Assembly (NCBI GenBank): GCA_045542485.1 | Contig: JAZQLC010000051.1 | Span: 70,756-134,755 of the forward strand | Source of the DNA: SIG575 sp045542485 | Lineage (GTDB): Bacteria; Bacillota; Clostridia; Oscillospirales; Acutalibacteraceae | DNA length: 64,000 bases | Reading direction: 5' to 3' | Shown here: positions 1 to 6,027 of the stretch, in pieces | How the letters are laid out: every line of letters starts with the position of its first letter | Position numbering within the stretch: position 1 is the stretch's first letter | Program-made: the position numbers and the translations under genes | Notes under the pieces: model-generated | What the model was told of the DNA's origin: nothing | The model's input: only the letters and a program-made list of their open reading frames with translations | Database searches by the model: none

Positions 1-331
1 CATTGAAGAAGAAGCTGAACATACGGATTTTGTCCGTGCCGAGAATACAGGCGTTCTCAACATTTCTCTTGAAAAGTTCAAAGTGAGGAGCAAAATCGTC
101 AGCGATGTTGATTTTGCCGAAAGGTGAGCCGATTGCAGAAACGCCGATGCCGTTATCGTCAAGAATCTTTCTGAGTTCCTTGCACTGCTCTTCTGTGTAC
201 TGTGAAATGTTGCCGTAATCGAGACCTCTCGGCTCTGTGTGTGTCAGACCGTTTCTTTTCAGTGCGGCAATCTGTTCAAGGATACCGCCGCCTGCTTCGT
301 CTGAAAAAGCAGAAAGTATAAATTCAGCCAT
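1..331 (-). CDS. Sugar phosphate isomerase/epimerase-like protein (C-terminal part beyond window)
   Basis: The 110 visible N-terminal residues begin MAEFILSAFSDEAGGGILEQ and read as the first strands and helices of a xylose-isomerase-like TIM barrel (AP endonuclease 2 family): an early conserved acidic SDE turn, a TEPRG strand where this fold usually has a metal or substrate contact, and a later GSPFGKIN segment. The start at 331 is set by AGAGGT about 9 bases upstream. It lies 13 bases after the PHP gene and is the last visible gene of a five-gene minus-strand operon that opens with a second protein of the same fold. Substrate is unknown; related proteins isomerise or dehydrate sugars, inositols or keto-sugars. 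The gene continues past base 1, so the catalytic C-terminal half cannot be checked. Confidence 0.8.
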   Translation of the reverse strand, partial: MAEFILSAFSDEAGGGILEQIAALKRNGLTHTEPRGLDYGNISQYTEEQCKELRKILDDNGIGVSAIGSPFGKINIADDFAPHFELFKRNVENACILGTDKIRMFSFFFN

Positions 332-344
332 AGTTTTTTACCTC

Positions 345-1715
345 TTAAAATACGAAATATTTTTTCAGAAGCTTTTCGCATCTGCCGTGAAGAAATTCAA
401 GTGTTTCACGGCTTCCGTCTTCGCCGCAAGCATAAGCTTTCATCGCGCGGCCCTCTTCAAAGCAAAGGTCGTCGTGGATGGGGAAGTAATTCTGCATAAG
501 GAATGTTGCATATTTTACAAGTCTCATATCGCCTACAATTCTGTATTCGGCGCTGATTGTGTCAACAGCAACACTGTAAAAATCTTTAATTGATGAGATG
601 ATATCTTCTCTTTCGTTTCTTCTTGAAAAAACAATTGTCTTGCAGGGGAAACGGTCAGGGTCCACTGAGTTGTGGCAGTCAGTTGAGCCGACAATGGGAT
701 ATCTTCTGCCCTTCGCTCTGTCTTCGTAGAATCTGATTGTCTGGAAACCGTTGTGCTCAAAATAGTTTTCGCCACCGAGCACCTCGAAAGCATCAAAGGG
801 CTGGGTCTCCATCATATAATCAAGGAAAGTTTCAGGCACCTGCTGAACATTTGAAATCCAGTAGGGATGACAGAAAATGCCGAGACCGTTGGCTTTTCTG
901 ATTTCGTCAAAGATAAACTTACAGGAGGTGTAAGCATATCTTTCGATTCCCTCGGGGATGTCTGCCTTTTCAGCCATTCTGTCAAGCATATCGTTCATTT
1001 CACGCACTGATTTCACGGGAGGACACTCGCCGTAAAGAGAGCGGAGCTTTTTGTCGTCGCCCACTTCCTTGATATGGCTGTCTTCAAACATGGCGTTGAT
1101 GCTGTATTCACCACCGAAGTTTACGATGTGGATATCGTTTATATGGTCCTCGTCAACCTTAGGAAGATGTACTTCTTCACCGGGGACAAGGTTAAGGTCG
1201 ATAGGCACATCCTTGTAAAATTCCTTTACAAGCACAGAGGGGTAGTATCTTCCGTGGTCTGTAATAGCCATAAAGTCATAGCCTATCTTACGGCAGTTTG
1301 CAACTGCGATTTCAGGAGCCTGTTTACCGTCTGAATAGCAGGTGTGGAAATGAAGGTCACCTGCAAAGGGATATCTTCCTGCAAGGTCAGAGGCTACTGC
1401 GTAGAGACAAAGCTCAACGAGTTCTTTTCCGTCAGGCTTGATAAGACGCAGATAGTACATCTGCTCCTTGGGGAAAGCGTACTTGAATCTGATACATTTG
1501 TCATCGTCTACCTTGACCAGAAGCTTTTTCAGATTTTTTCTGTCTTTGTAATTTCTGATTGCGCCGTCTTCAAGACCGAGAATATGAAGTGTGTATTCTC
1601 TTTCTTCAAAATGTGCGTGACCGCCTAAGGGCTTGATAGTGATGAGGGTTTCTTTTTTCTCCGAAACAACCTTCGGGAAAATATCATAGTCTATAAGTTC
1701 CGGTAAAATTTTCAT
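345..1715 (-). CDS. PHP-domain metal-dependent phosphoesterase-like protein
   Basis: This is a 456-residue protein. An N-terminal beta-rich region (about 1-115) precedes a PHP domain with the hallmark motifs DLHFHTCYSDG (about residue 120), ITDHGRY, a central GEEVHLP, FCHPYW and GSTDCHNS near 340-350. Together these give the His/Asp/Glu set that binds a trinuclear metal centre. Members of this fold hydrolyse phosphoesters. The protein is longer than minimal PHP phosphatases, and the N-terminal domain may bind a sugar-containing substrate. GGTG sits before the ATG, and the start is only 9 bases after the nucleotidyltransferase stop, so the two are co-transcribed and probably translationally coupled. 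The substrate is not identifiable; the operon points to a phosphorylated sugar or nucleotide sugar. Confidence 0.8.
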   Translation of the reverse strand: MKILPELIDYDIFPKVVSEKKETLITIKPLGGHAHFEEREYTLHILGLEDGAIRNYKDRKNLKKLLVKVDDDKCIRFKYAFPKEQMYYLRLIKPDGKELVELCLYAVASDLAGRYPFAGDLHFHTCYSDGKQAPEIAVANCRKIGYDFMAITDHGRYYPSVLVKEFYKDVPIDLNLVPGEEVHLPKVDEDHINDIHIVNFGGEYSINAMFEDSHIKEVGDDKKLRSLYGECPPVKSVREMNDMLDRMAEKADIPEGIERYAYTSCKFIFDEIRKANGLGIFCHPYWISNVQQVPETFLDYMMETQPFDAFEVLGGENYFEHNGFQTIRFYEDRAKGRRYPIVGSTDCHNSVDPDRFPCKTIVFSRRNEREDIISSIKDFYSVAVDTISAEYRIVGDMRLVKYATFLMQNYFPIHDDLCFEEGRAMKAYACGEDGSRETLEFLHGRCEKLLKKYFVF

Positions 1716-1724
1716 ACTGTCACC

Positions 1725-2642
1725 TTATTTCCATTCAATCATATCCTGAGGATAAATGCCCTTATCCTTCATTTCCTGAATTGATTTTACAACAAGAGCT
1801 CTGTCCTCTTTGTATGTAACACCGAACCATTTGTCATCAGTTGTAAGAACATCAACCACGCATTCACCGTCTTCAAGCATATCTGAAACAGCAAAGGGGA
1901 GATAGAACTCAGCCTTGAGGGGATTATTCTCAACAGTGCTGAAAAATTCGGCAAATCTCTTCTCGAGTTTTTCAAGCATTTTGGGCGGGAAACACCAGCA
2001 GTTCATTGAAACAATAGCGTTTTCGTCCAGCTCCTGAGGCTCTTCGAAATCCTCGAAGTATACCTTTTCACCGCGTCTGATGATTTTCGTTCTTTCGGTG
2101 ATTTCCGAAAGCTTATTTTCTTCATCAACAACACACACACCGCGGGAAACGTGACCGTTTTCCGTAAGTGTGTTTTTGAGCTGGAAGCCCACCATACTGA
2201 AGGGAAGAGGATTTTTGTCGAAGTCTGTTCTGTCAATCCACTGAGAAACTTCTTTGAATGCACGGGGGCCGTAGAAGTCATCAGAGTTTATGACTGCGAA
2301 AGGCTCATCAACTGTGCCGAGGCAGGAAAGGACTGCGTGAGCAGTACCCCAGGGCTTCACTCTTCCCTCGGGCACAGAATAACCCTCGGGGATATTGTTG
2401 ATATCCTGAAAAACATATTCTGTGTTGACCTTGCTTTCGATTCTGTTGCCGATTGCGTTTCTGAAAGCCTCTTCGTCCTGCTTTTTGATGATGAAGATAA
2501 CCTTATTGAAACCTGCTTTCACAGCATCATAAATTGAATAGTCAATGATAAGAGAGCCATCTTCACCGATAGGGTCAATCTGTTTGAGGCTTCCGTATCT
2601 GCTGCCCATACCTGCAGCCATAATTACAAGAGTTTTATTCAT
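1725..2642 (-). CDS. Sugar-1-phosphate nucleotidyltransferase-like protein
   Basis: The 305-residue product starts MNKTLVIMAAGMGSRYGSLK, carrying the GT-A-type nucleotidyltransferase signature (AAGMGSRYG) that binds the nucleotide triphosphate. A downstream K at about 25 and an INSDDFYG motif near residue 120 (the metal-binding Asp) complete the active-site outline. AAAGGAG 8 bases before base 2642 selects this ATG; an in-frame ATG six codons upstream lacks such spacing. The family activates sugar phosphates, but this subgroup is not one of the well-characterised RmlA/GalU/GlmU types, so donor and sugar are unknown. It sits in the middle of the five-gene operon between the Gfo/Idh/MocA and PHP genes, which suggests it activates the sugar those enzymes make or modify. 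Confidence 0.8.
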   Translation of the reverse strand: MNKTLVIMAAGMGSRYGSLKQIDPIGEDGSLIIDYSIYDAVKAGFNKVIFIIKKQDEEAFRNAIGNRIESKVNTEYVFQDINNIPEGYSVPEGRVKPWGTAHAVLSCLGTVDEPFAVINSDDFYGPRAFKEVSQWIDRTDFDKNPLPFSMVGFQLKNTLTENGHVSRGVCVVDEENKLSEITERTKIIRRGEKVYFEDFEEPQELDENAIVSMNCWCFPPKMLEKLEKRFAEFFSTVENNPLKAEFYLPFAVSDMLEDGECVVDVLTTDDKWFGVTYKEDRALVVKSIQEMKDKGIYPQDMIEWK

Positions 2643-2688
2643 TGAGAAAACTCCTTTCAAAATAATTCTTTTTTGCTTTTGCAGTTGA

Positions 2689-3849
2689 TTAATATGTAGA
2701 ACTCATATCTTCATTTGTTTTTTCAACAACATTTGTTTTTGCTTTTGATGAAGAAATTCTCTTCTCAAGCTCTGCATAGTAAAGGTCTTCGTCGATGGGA
2801 AGCTCAATAGTTTTGTCAAGCCAGGATGAAAGGAAAGCAGCGTTGGAAATTGTAAGACCGTTGATGCCTTCTTCGCCCTTTGCGATAAGCTCTTCGCCAC
2901 GGAGGATGTGACCTGCGAATGCGTTCATAACACCTGAGTGCTGATTGTTTTCACCCTCAAGCTCAACCTCAACCCATTCGCCGTCAGTCTTTGCAAAGCC
3001 TTCTTCAGATTTTGTGATGATATCTGAGGTTTTGTTTTCAAGAACATACATACGAAGCTTGTTGTCTTCGCAGATAAGCTTTGCTCTGTCGAGAGTGATT
3101 TCAAGTCTGTTTGTACCGGGGCAGTCGCCTGTTGTTGTGATGAACACGCCTGACGCACCGTTGGGATATTCAACATAGATTGTAACATCGTCTTCAACCT
3201 CGATGTCGTGCCATTTACCCACTCTGCAGACTGCCTTTACTTTCTCGGGCATTCCGCAGATCCACTGCCACAGGTCAAGGTTGTGAGGACACTGGTTGAG
3301 AAGAACGCCGCCGCCTTCGCCCGACCAGGTTGCTCTCCATCCGCCTGAATTGTAGTAAGCCTGGGTTCTGAACCAGTCTGTGATAATCCAGTTAACTCTC
3401 TTGAGTTCACCGTATTCGCCGCTCTTGACGATTTCTCTTGCTTTACGGTACATAGGATTAGTTCTCTGGTTGTACATAATGCCGAATGCTTTGCCGCTGT
3501 TTTCTGCAACGGCGTTCATTTCGCGTACCTGCTTTGTGTAAACACCTGCAGGTTTTTCGGTCATAACGTGCAGACCTTTGCCGAAAGCCTTGATTGCCAT
3601 CGGGGGATGGTCGTAGTGAGGAACGGCGATAAGCACTGCGTCACAGAGACCGCTGTCAAGCATTTCGTCATAAGTTCTGAAACGGGGAATCTGAGGGAAT
3701 TCATTTTCAGCCCACTGAAGTCTGTCTTCCTTGATGTCACAGACTGCGCTGATTTCAACCTCAGGCATTTTGCCGTCACGGTAGTTTCTGAGGTGTGATG
3801 AGCCCATATTACCGATGCCCACAATACCTACTCTGATTTTTTCTGACAT
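2689..3849 (-). CDS. Gfo/Idh/MocA family oxidoreductase
   Basis: This 386-residue protein has an N-terminal Rossmann fold with VGIVGIGNMGSSHLRNY (residues about 7-23) for NAD(P) and the family EKPAG motif near 100, whose Lys is catalytic. The C-terminal alpha/beta substrate domain contains WSGEGGGVLLNQCPHNLDLW around 210-225, matching the family GGG-x-D/H region. Members oxidise or reduce sugar, inositol or amino-sugar hydroxyls. AAAGGAAG precedes the ATG. It is the second gene of the operon, between a TIM-barrel isomerase-like gene and the nucleotidyltransferase. This combination resembles inositol or rare-sugar catabolism modules, but a nucleotidyltransferase is unusual there. Substrate unresolved. 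Confidence 0.88.
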   Translation of the reverse strand: MSEKIRVGIVGIGNMGSSHLRNYRDGKMPEVEISAVCDIKEDRLQWAENEFPQIPRFRTYDEMLDSGLCDAVLIAVPHYDHPPMAIKAFGKGLHVMTEKPAGVYTKQVREMNAVAENSGKAFGIMYNQRTNPMYRKAREIVKSGEYGELKRVNWIITDWFRTQAYYNSGGWRATWSGEGGGVLLNQCPHNLDLWQWICGMPEKVKAVCRVGKWHDIEVEDDVTIYVEYPNGASGVFITTTGDCPGTNRLEITLDRAKLICEDNKLRMYVLENKTSDIITKSEEGFAKTDGEWVEVELEGENNQHSGVMNAFAGHILRGEELIAKGEEGINGLTISNAAFLSSWLDKTIELPIDEDLYYAELEKRISSSKAKTNVVEKTNEDMSSTY

Positions 3850-3877
3850 ATATAAAACTTCCTTTCGGTTTTGTTTT

Positions 3878-4663
3878 TTAGTTTTTTTCTGCTACACGGA
3901 GCATATATTTGTAGCTGTCTTTACAAGACTGCATAGCGCTCACTTCCCAGTCAATGTCGTGCTCATAAACGGCATAGGGAACACCCAGCTCTTTCAGTTT
4001 TCTGTAACAAGCGGGGATATCAACCTCGCCTTTGCCGAGCTCTGTGAATTTAAAGCCTCTTTCAGTGTCTGCTTTCACATAATCCTTGAAGTGGCACACC
4101 TTGACTCTGCCCTTAAGCTTTTCAAGGAACTGAACGGGGTCTTCTCCGCCGATCTGAATCCACGCCGTGTCGGGGATGAACCAGAAGTAGTCGGGATTTG
4201 TTTCTTCAAGAAGAACCTGCATAATTGTTCTGCCGTCCTCGAGAACTGTTCTGAACTCGAAATCGTGGTTGTGATAAGCAAATCTGAGGCCCTGCTCAAA
4301 GCACATTTTTCCTATTTTTTCAGCGTCCTCGATGAACCTTCTGACGGATGCAAGGTCTTTCCTGTAATCGTCACCCATAGCACCAAGACCGAGGCAGTCA
4401 CAGTCAATCATTTTGTGCTCGTCGATAACTGTCTGTGTTTCTGCTTTCATTCTGTCGAAGTTTGTGTGAGTAACGCACACATCCATACCGTGTTTTTCCA
4501 CAATTTCCTTGACCTCGTTCTGAGGGATGGGACCGATTGCGGAAATCTGAATGATGCTTACGCCTTCTTCCGAAAGTTCAGAGAGAGTCTTGTCAAAGTC
4601 TTCAGCAGTCTTTATGAAATCGCGTAGTGTAAAGAGCTGAATACCTAATTTTACCTCTGCCAT
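3878..4663 (-). CDS. Sugar phosphate isomerase/epimerase-like TIM-barrel protein
   Basis: The 261-residue protein begins MAEVKLGIQLFTLRD, a typical first strand of xylose-isomerase-like barrels. Metal-ligand candidates are the YHNHDFEF motif (about residues 130-137), FIPDTAWIQ (about 168) and VCHFKDY (about 193-199); these match the Glu/Asp/His positions of the family. An ATG exists at 4669, but GAGGAGG ends only one base before it, whereas the ATG at 4663 is 7 bases away, so 4663 is preferred. It is the promoter-proximal gene of the operon. The enzyme probably epimerises, isomerises or dehydrates a sugar or inositol; the specific substrate cannot be read from sequence. Confidence 0.85.
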   Translation of the reverse strand: MAEVKLGIQLFTLRDFIKTAEDFDKTLSELSEEGVSIIQISAIGPIPQNEVKEIVEKHGMDVCVTHTNFDRMKAETQTVIDEHKMIDCDCLGLGAMGDDYRKDLASVRRFIEDAEKIGKMCFEQGLRFAYHNHDFEFRTVLEDGRTIMQVLLEETNPDYFWFIPDTAWIQIGGEDPVQFLEKLKGRVKVCHFKDYVKADTERGFKFTELGKGEVDIPACYRKLKELGVPYAVYEHDIDWEVSAMQSCKDSYKYMLRVAEKN

Positions 4664-4701
4664 ATTCATACCTCCTCAGGTACTTGTAAATATACACATT
4701 A

Positions 4702-4730
4702 ATTATACTTTAATTATTTATAAATTACAA
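4702..4730 (-). promoter_or_regulatory. Promoter of the five-gene sugar operon
   Basis: On the minus strand, TTGTAA (4730-4725) and a consensus TATAAT (4707-4702) are 17 bases apart, about 40 bases upstream of the first gene of the operon. The region is very AT-rich. No clear operator dyad was seen beside it. Confidence 0.65.
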
Positions 4731-4752
4731 TACTATACGGCAAAAATATGGC

Positions 4753-4790
4753 AAAAAAATACTGCCTAAAGGGAGCTTCAGGCAGTATTT
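4753..4790 (-). terminator. Intrinsic terminator after the alkaline-phosphatase-like gene
   Basis: An 11-bp perfect stem AAATACTGCCT/AGGCAGTATTT (4757-4767 with 4780-4790) is followed on the minus strand by a run of seven T. It ends the transcript of the phosphatase-like gene before the promoter of the sugar operon. Confidence 0.9.
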
Positions 4791-4804
4791 CCGAATGGGA
4801 AAAA

Positions 4805-5752
4805 TTATTTGTTTGTAACGATGAATGTCATTCTTTCCTGGATTGAGGGTCCGCCGTGACCTGTGCCGAAACCGCCGTGGTCAGCAGTGATGATGATAAG
4901 CCAGTCTTCTGTCTCGTAGGTTTCTCTGCTTTCAATTGCGCAGATTGTTTTGTAAGCGAGAACATCGTTGATTCTGAAGCCTACCTTGTAGATGGGGTTG
5001 TTGGTAGAAAAACCGAATGCGTGACCTGCGTGGTCAGTACCCTCATAAATTGCAAAAATGAAATCTGAGCAGTCCTTTTCTTTCAGATTTTTGATTACGG
5101 TGTTGGCTGAATTTGTGTCGGAATTGCAGAGTTTGAAGGAAACATTGAGACCGTTTTCTTCGCAGTAAGCTTTTTCGAGATTGTATGTTGCGTTGTCTGT
5201 GGAGAAGTGTCCGTCCCAGGATGTTACGAAAGAAGCTGAGTCGATGACTTTATTCTCTGTGAGAGAGGTGAAGAGAGTTTTATACTCAACGGTTTTTGTA
5301 ATTCCGTTTCCTGTGATACCTGTTTTGTCAGCCCACTGACCTGTGAGGATAGAGCACCAGCCGGGGGCAGTTGAAGTATCCTGAGTATTTGTTTCGGGAT
5401 AATTCACGCCACCGCAGTATGAAAGTCTGAGCGATGCACCGCCGTCAAGCATCTTTTTGACACCGCTGTCTTCGCCTGTTGCAAGTGCCAGAGCATCTGC
5501 ACGACATCCGTCATAGCCGATGATGATTGCTTTTTTCACTGTCTTGCCGTCAGGAAGGGGAGAAGAGAAGTGATCTTCAATCATTCCGTAAATGTCTGTC
5601 TGAGGTACAGCGTCCTCAATGGTGTTTTCGTAAGAGATTGAAGAGATTGTTTCTCTGTAAGAAGCTTCGGTGTCGTTTTTGTCGCCGGTATATGTACCCA
5701 GTAATGCGGGTATTATAAGGATGGCTGTGATGATTTTTGTAAATAATGACAT
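4805..5752 (-). CDS. Exported alkaline-phosphatase-superfamily phosphodiesterase-like protein
   Basis: This 315-residue protein begins MSLFTKIITAILIIPALLG, a signal peptide or membrane anchor. The rest has the alkaline phosphatase superfamily layout: IIGYDGCRADA (first metal ligand Asp), DTSTAPGWCSILTG with the Thr/Ser nucleophile, TDHAGHAFG and ITADHGGFGTGHGG supplying later Asp/His metal ligands. This pattern fits the type I phosphodiesterase/nucleotide pyrophosphatase or phosphopentomutase-like branch. GGAG is 8 bases from this ATG and only 2 from the upstream in-frame ATG at 5758, so the later start was chosen. It acts outside the membrane on an unknown phosphoester. It is a single-gene unit with its own promoter and terminator, divergent from hppA. 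Confidence 0.82.
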   Translation of the reverse strand: MSLFTKIITAILIIPALLGTYTGDKNDTEASYRETISSISYENTIEDAVPQTDIYGMIEDHFSSPLPDGKTVKKAIIIGYDGCRADALALATGEDSGVKKMLDGGASLRLSYCGGVNYPETNTQDTSTAPGWCSILTGQWADKTGITGNGITKTVEYKTLFTSLTENKVIDSASFVTSWDGHFSTDNATYNLEKAYCEENGLNVSFKLCNSDTNSANTVIKNLKEKDCSDFIFAIYEGTDHAGHAFGFSTNNPIYKVGFRINDVLAYKTICAIESRETYETEDWLIIITADHGGFGTGHGGPSIQERMTFIVTNK

Positions 5753-5784
5753 ATACATTTCTCCTTGCATATTATGATATGAAT

Positions 5785-5813
5785 ATTATATTTCACTTAA
5801 CCCTTTTCTTCAA
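5785..5813 (-). promoter_or_regulatory. Promoter of the alkaline-phosphatase-like gene
   Basis: Minus-strand TTGAAG (5813-5808) and TATAAT (5790-5785) with a 17-base spacer lie just upstream of the phosphatase-like gene. Confidence 0.7.
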
Positions 5814-5842
5814 TGAGCAAAATAGATATAAAAAAGAGCATA

Positions 5843-5864
5843 TTTTGTAACAATTGTCACAAAA
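5843..5864. promoter_or_regulatory. 22-bp palindrome, candidate operator
   Basis: TTTTGT-AACAATTGT-CACAAAA is an inverted repeat of 22 bases with one mismatched pair (positions 5849/5858). It lies between the divergent promoters of the phosphatase-like gene and hppA. Its TTGTaA and TCACAA half-sites separated by 6 bases resemble Rex (NADH-sensing repressor) sites, but the inner bases differ from the Clostridial consensus, so the regulator assignment is tentative. Confidence 0.5.
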
Positions 5865-5911
5865 CTTAAAACATAGCGGATTAACTTTGTTGAATATTAA
5901 TTTTGCAAGTC

Positions 5912-5940
5912 TTGACTTGGAATCTTGCAAGTGATATAAT
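5912..5940 (+). promoter_or_regulatory. hppA promoter with flanking TTGCAAGT direct repeats
   Basis: TTGACT (5912-5917) and consensus TATAAT (5935-5940) are separated by 17 bases. Two copies of TTGCAAGT (5903-5910 and 5925-5932) start 22 bases apart, about two helical turns, one upstream of the -35 box and one inside the spacer. They are candidate binding sites for an unidentified regulator. Confidence 0.75.
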
Positions 5941-5975
5941 GGTAAAGAAACATAGTTAAAACTTTAACATTATTT

Positions 5976-6006
5976 GTTCACGGTTATTTTCCGTGGGCGT
6001 TTTTTT
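5976..6006 (+). terminator. Terminator-like hairpin in the hppA 5' leader
   Basis: CACGG (5979-5983) pairs with CCGTG (5991-5995), extended by G-C and G-U pairs to 5976/5998, and is followed by seven T (6000-6006). It lies between the promoter and the hppA ribosome-binding site, in a leader of about 80 bases. It could attenuate hppA. A second small inverted repeat (GTTAAA/TTTAAC, about 5955-5968) precedes it. Confidence 0.6.
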
Positions 6007-6027
6007 ACATTGAAAGGAGTAGATATT

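Noticed and set aside
3815..4627. Long plus-strand open frame (about 270 codons) opposite the TIM-barrel gene
   Set aside because: It is the antisense shadow of a gene with clear family motifs, promoter and ribosome-binding site; the frame itself matches no family.
5974..6027. hppA starting at the upstream TTG
   Set aside because: The extra 18 codons would cover the leader hairpin and T-run, while the ATG at 6028 has a well-spaced AAAGGAG.
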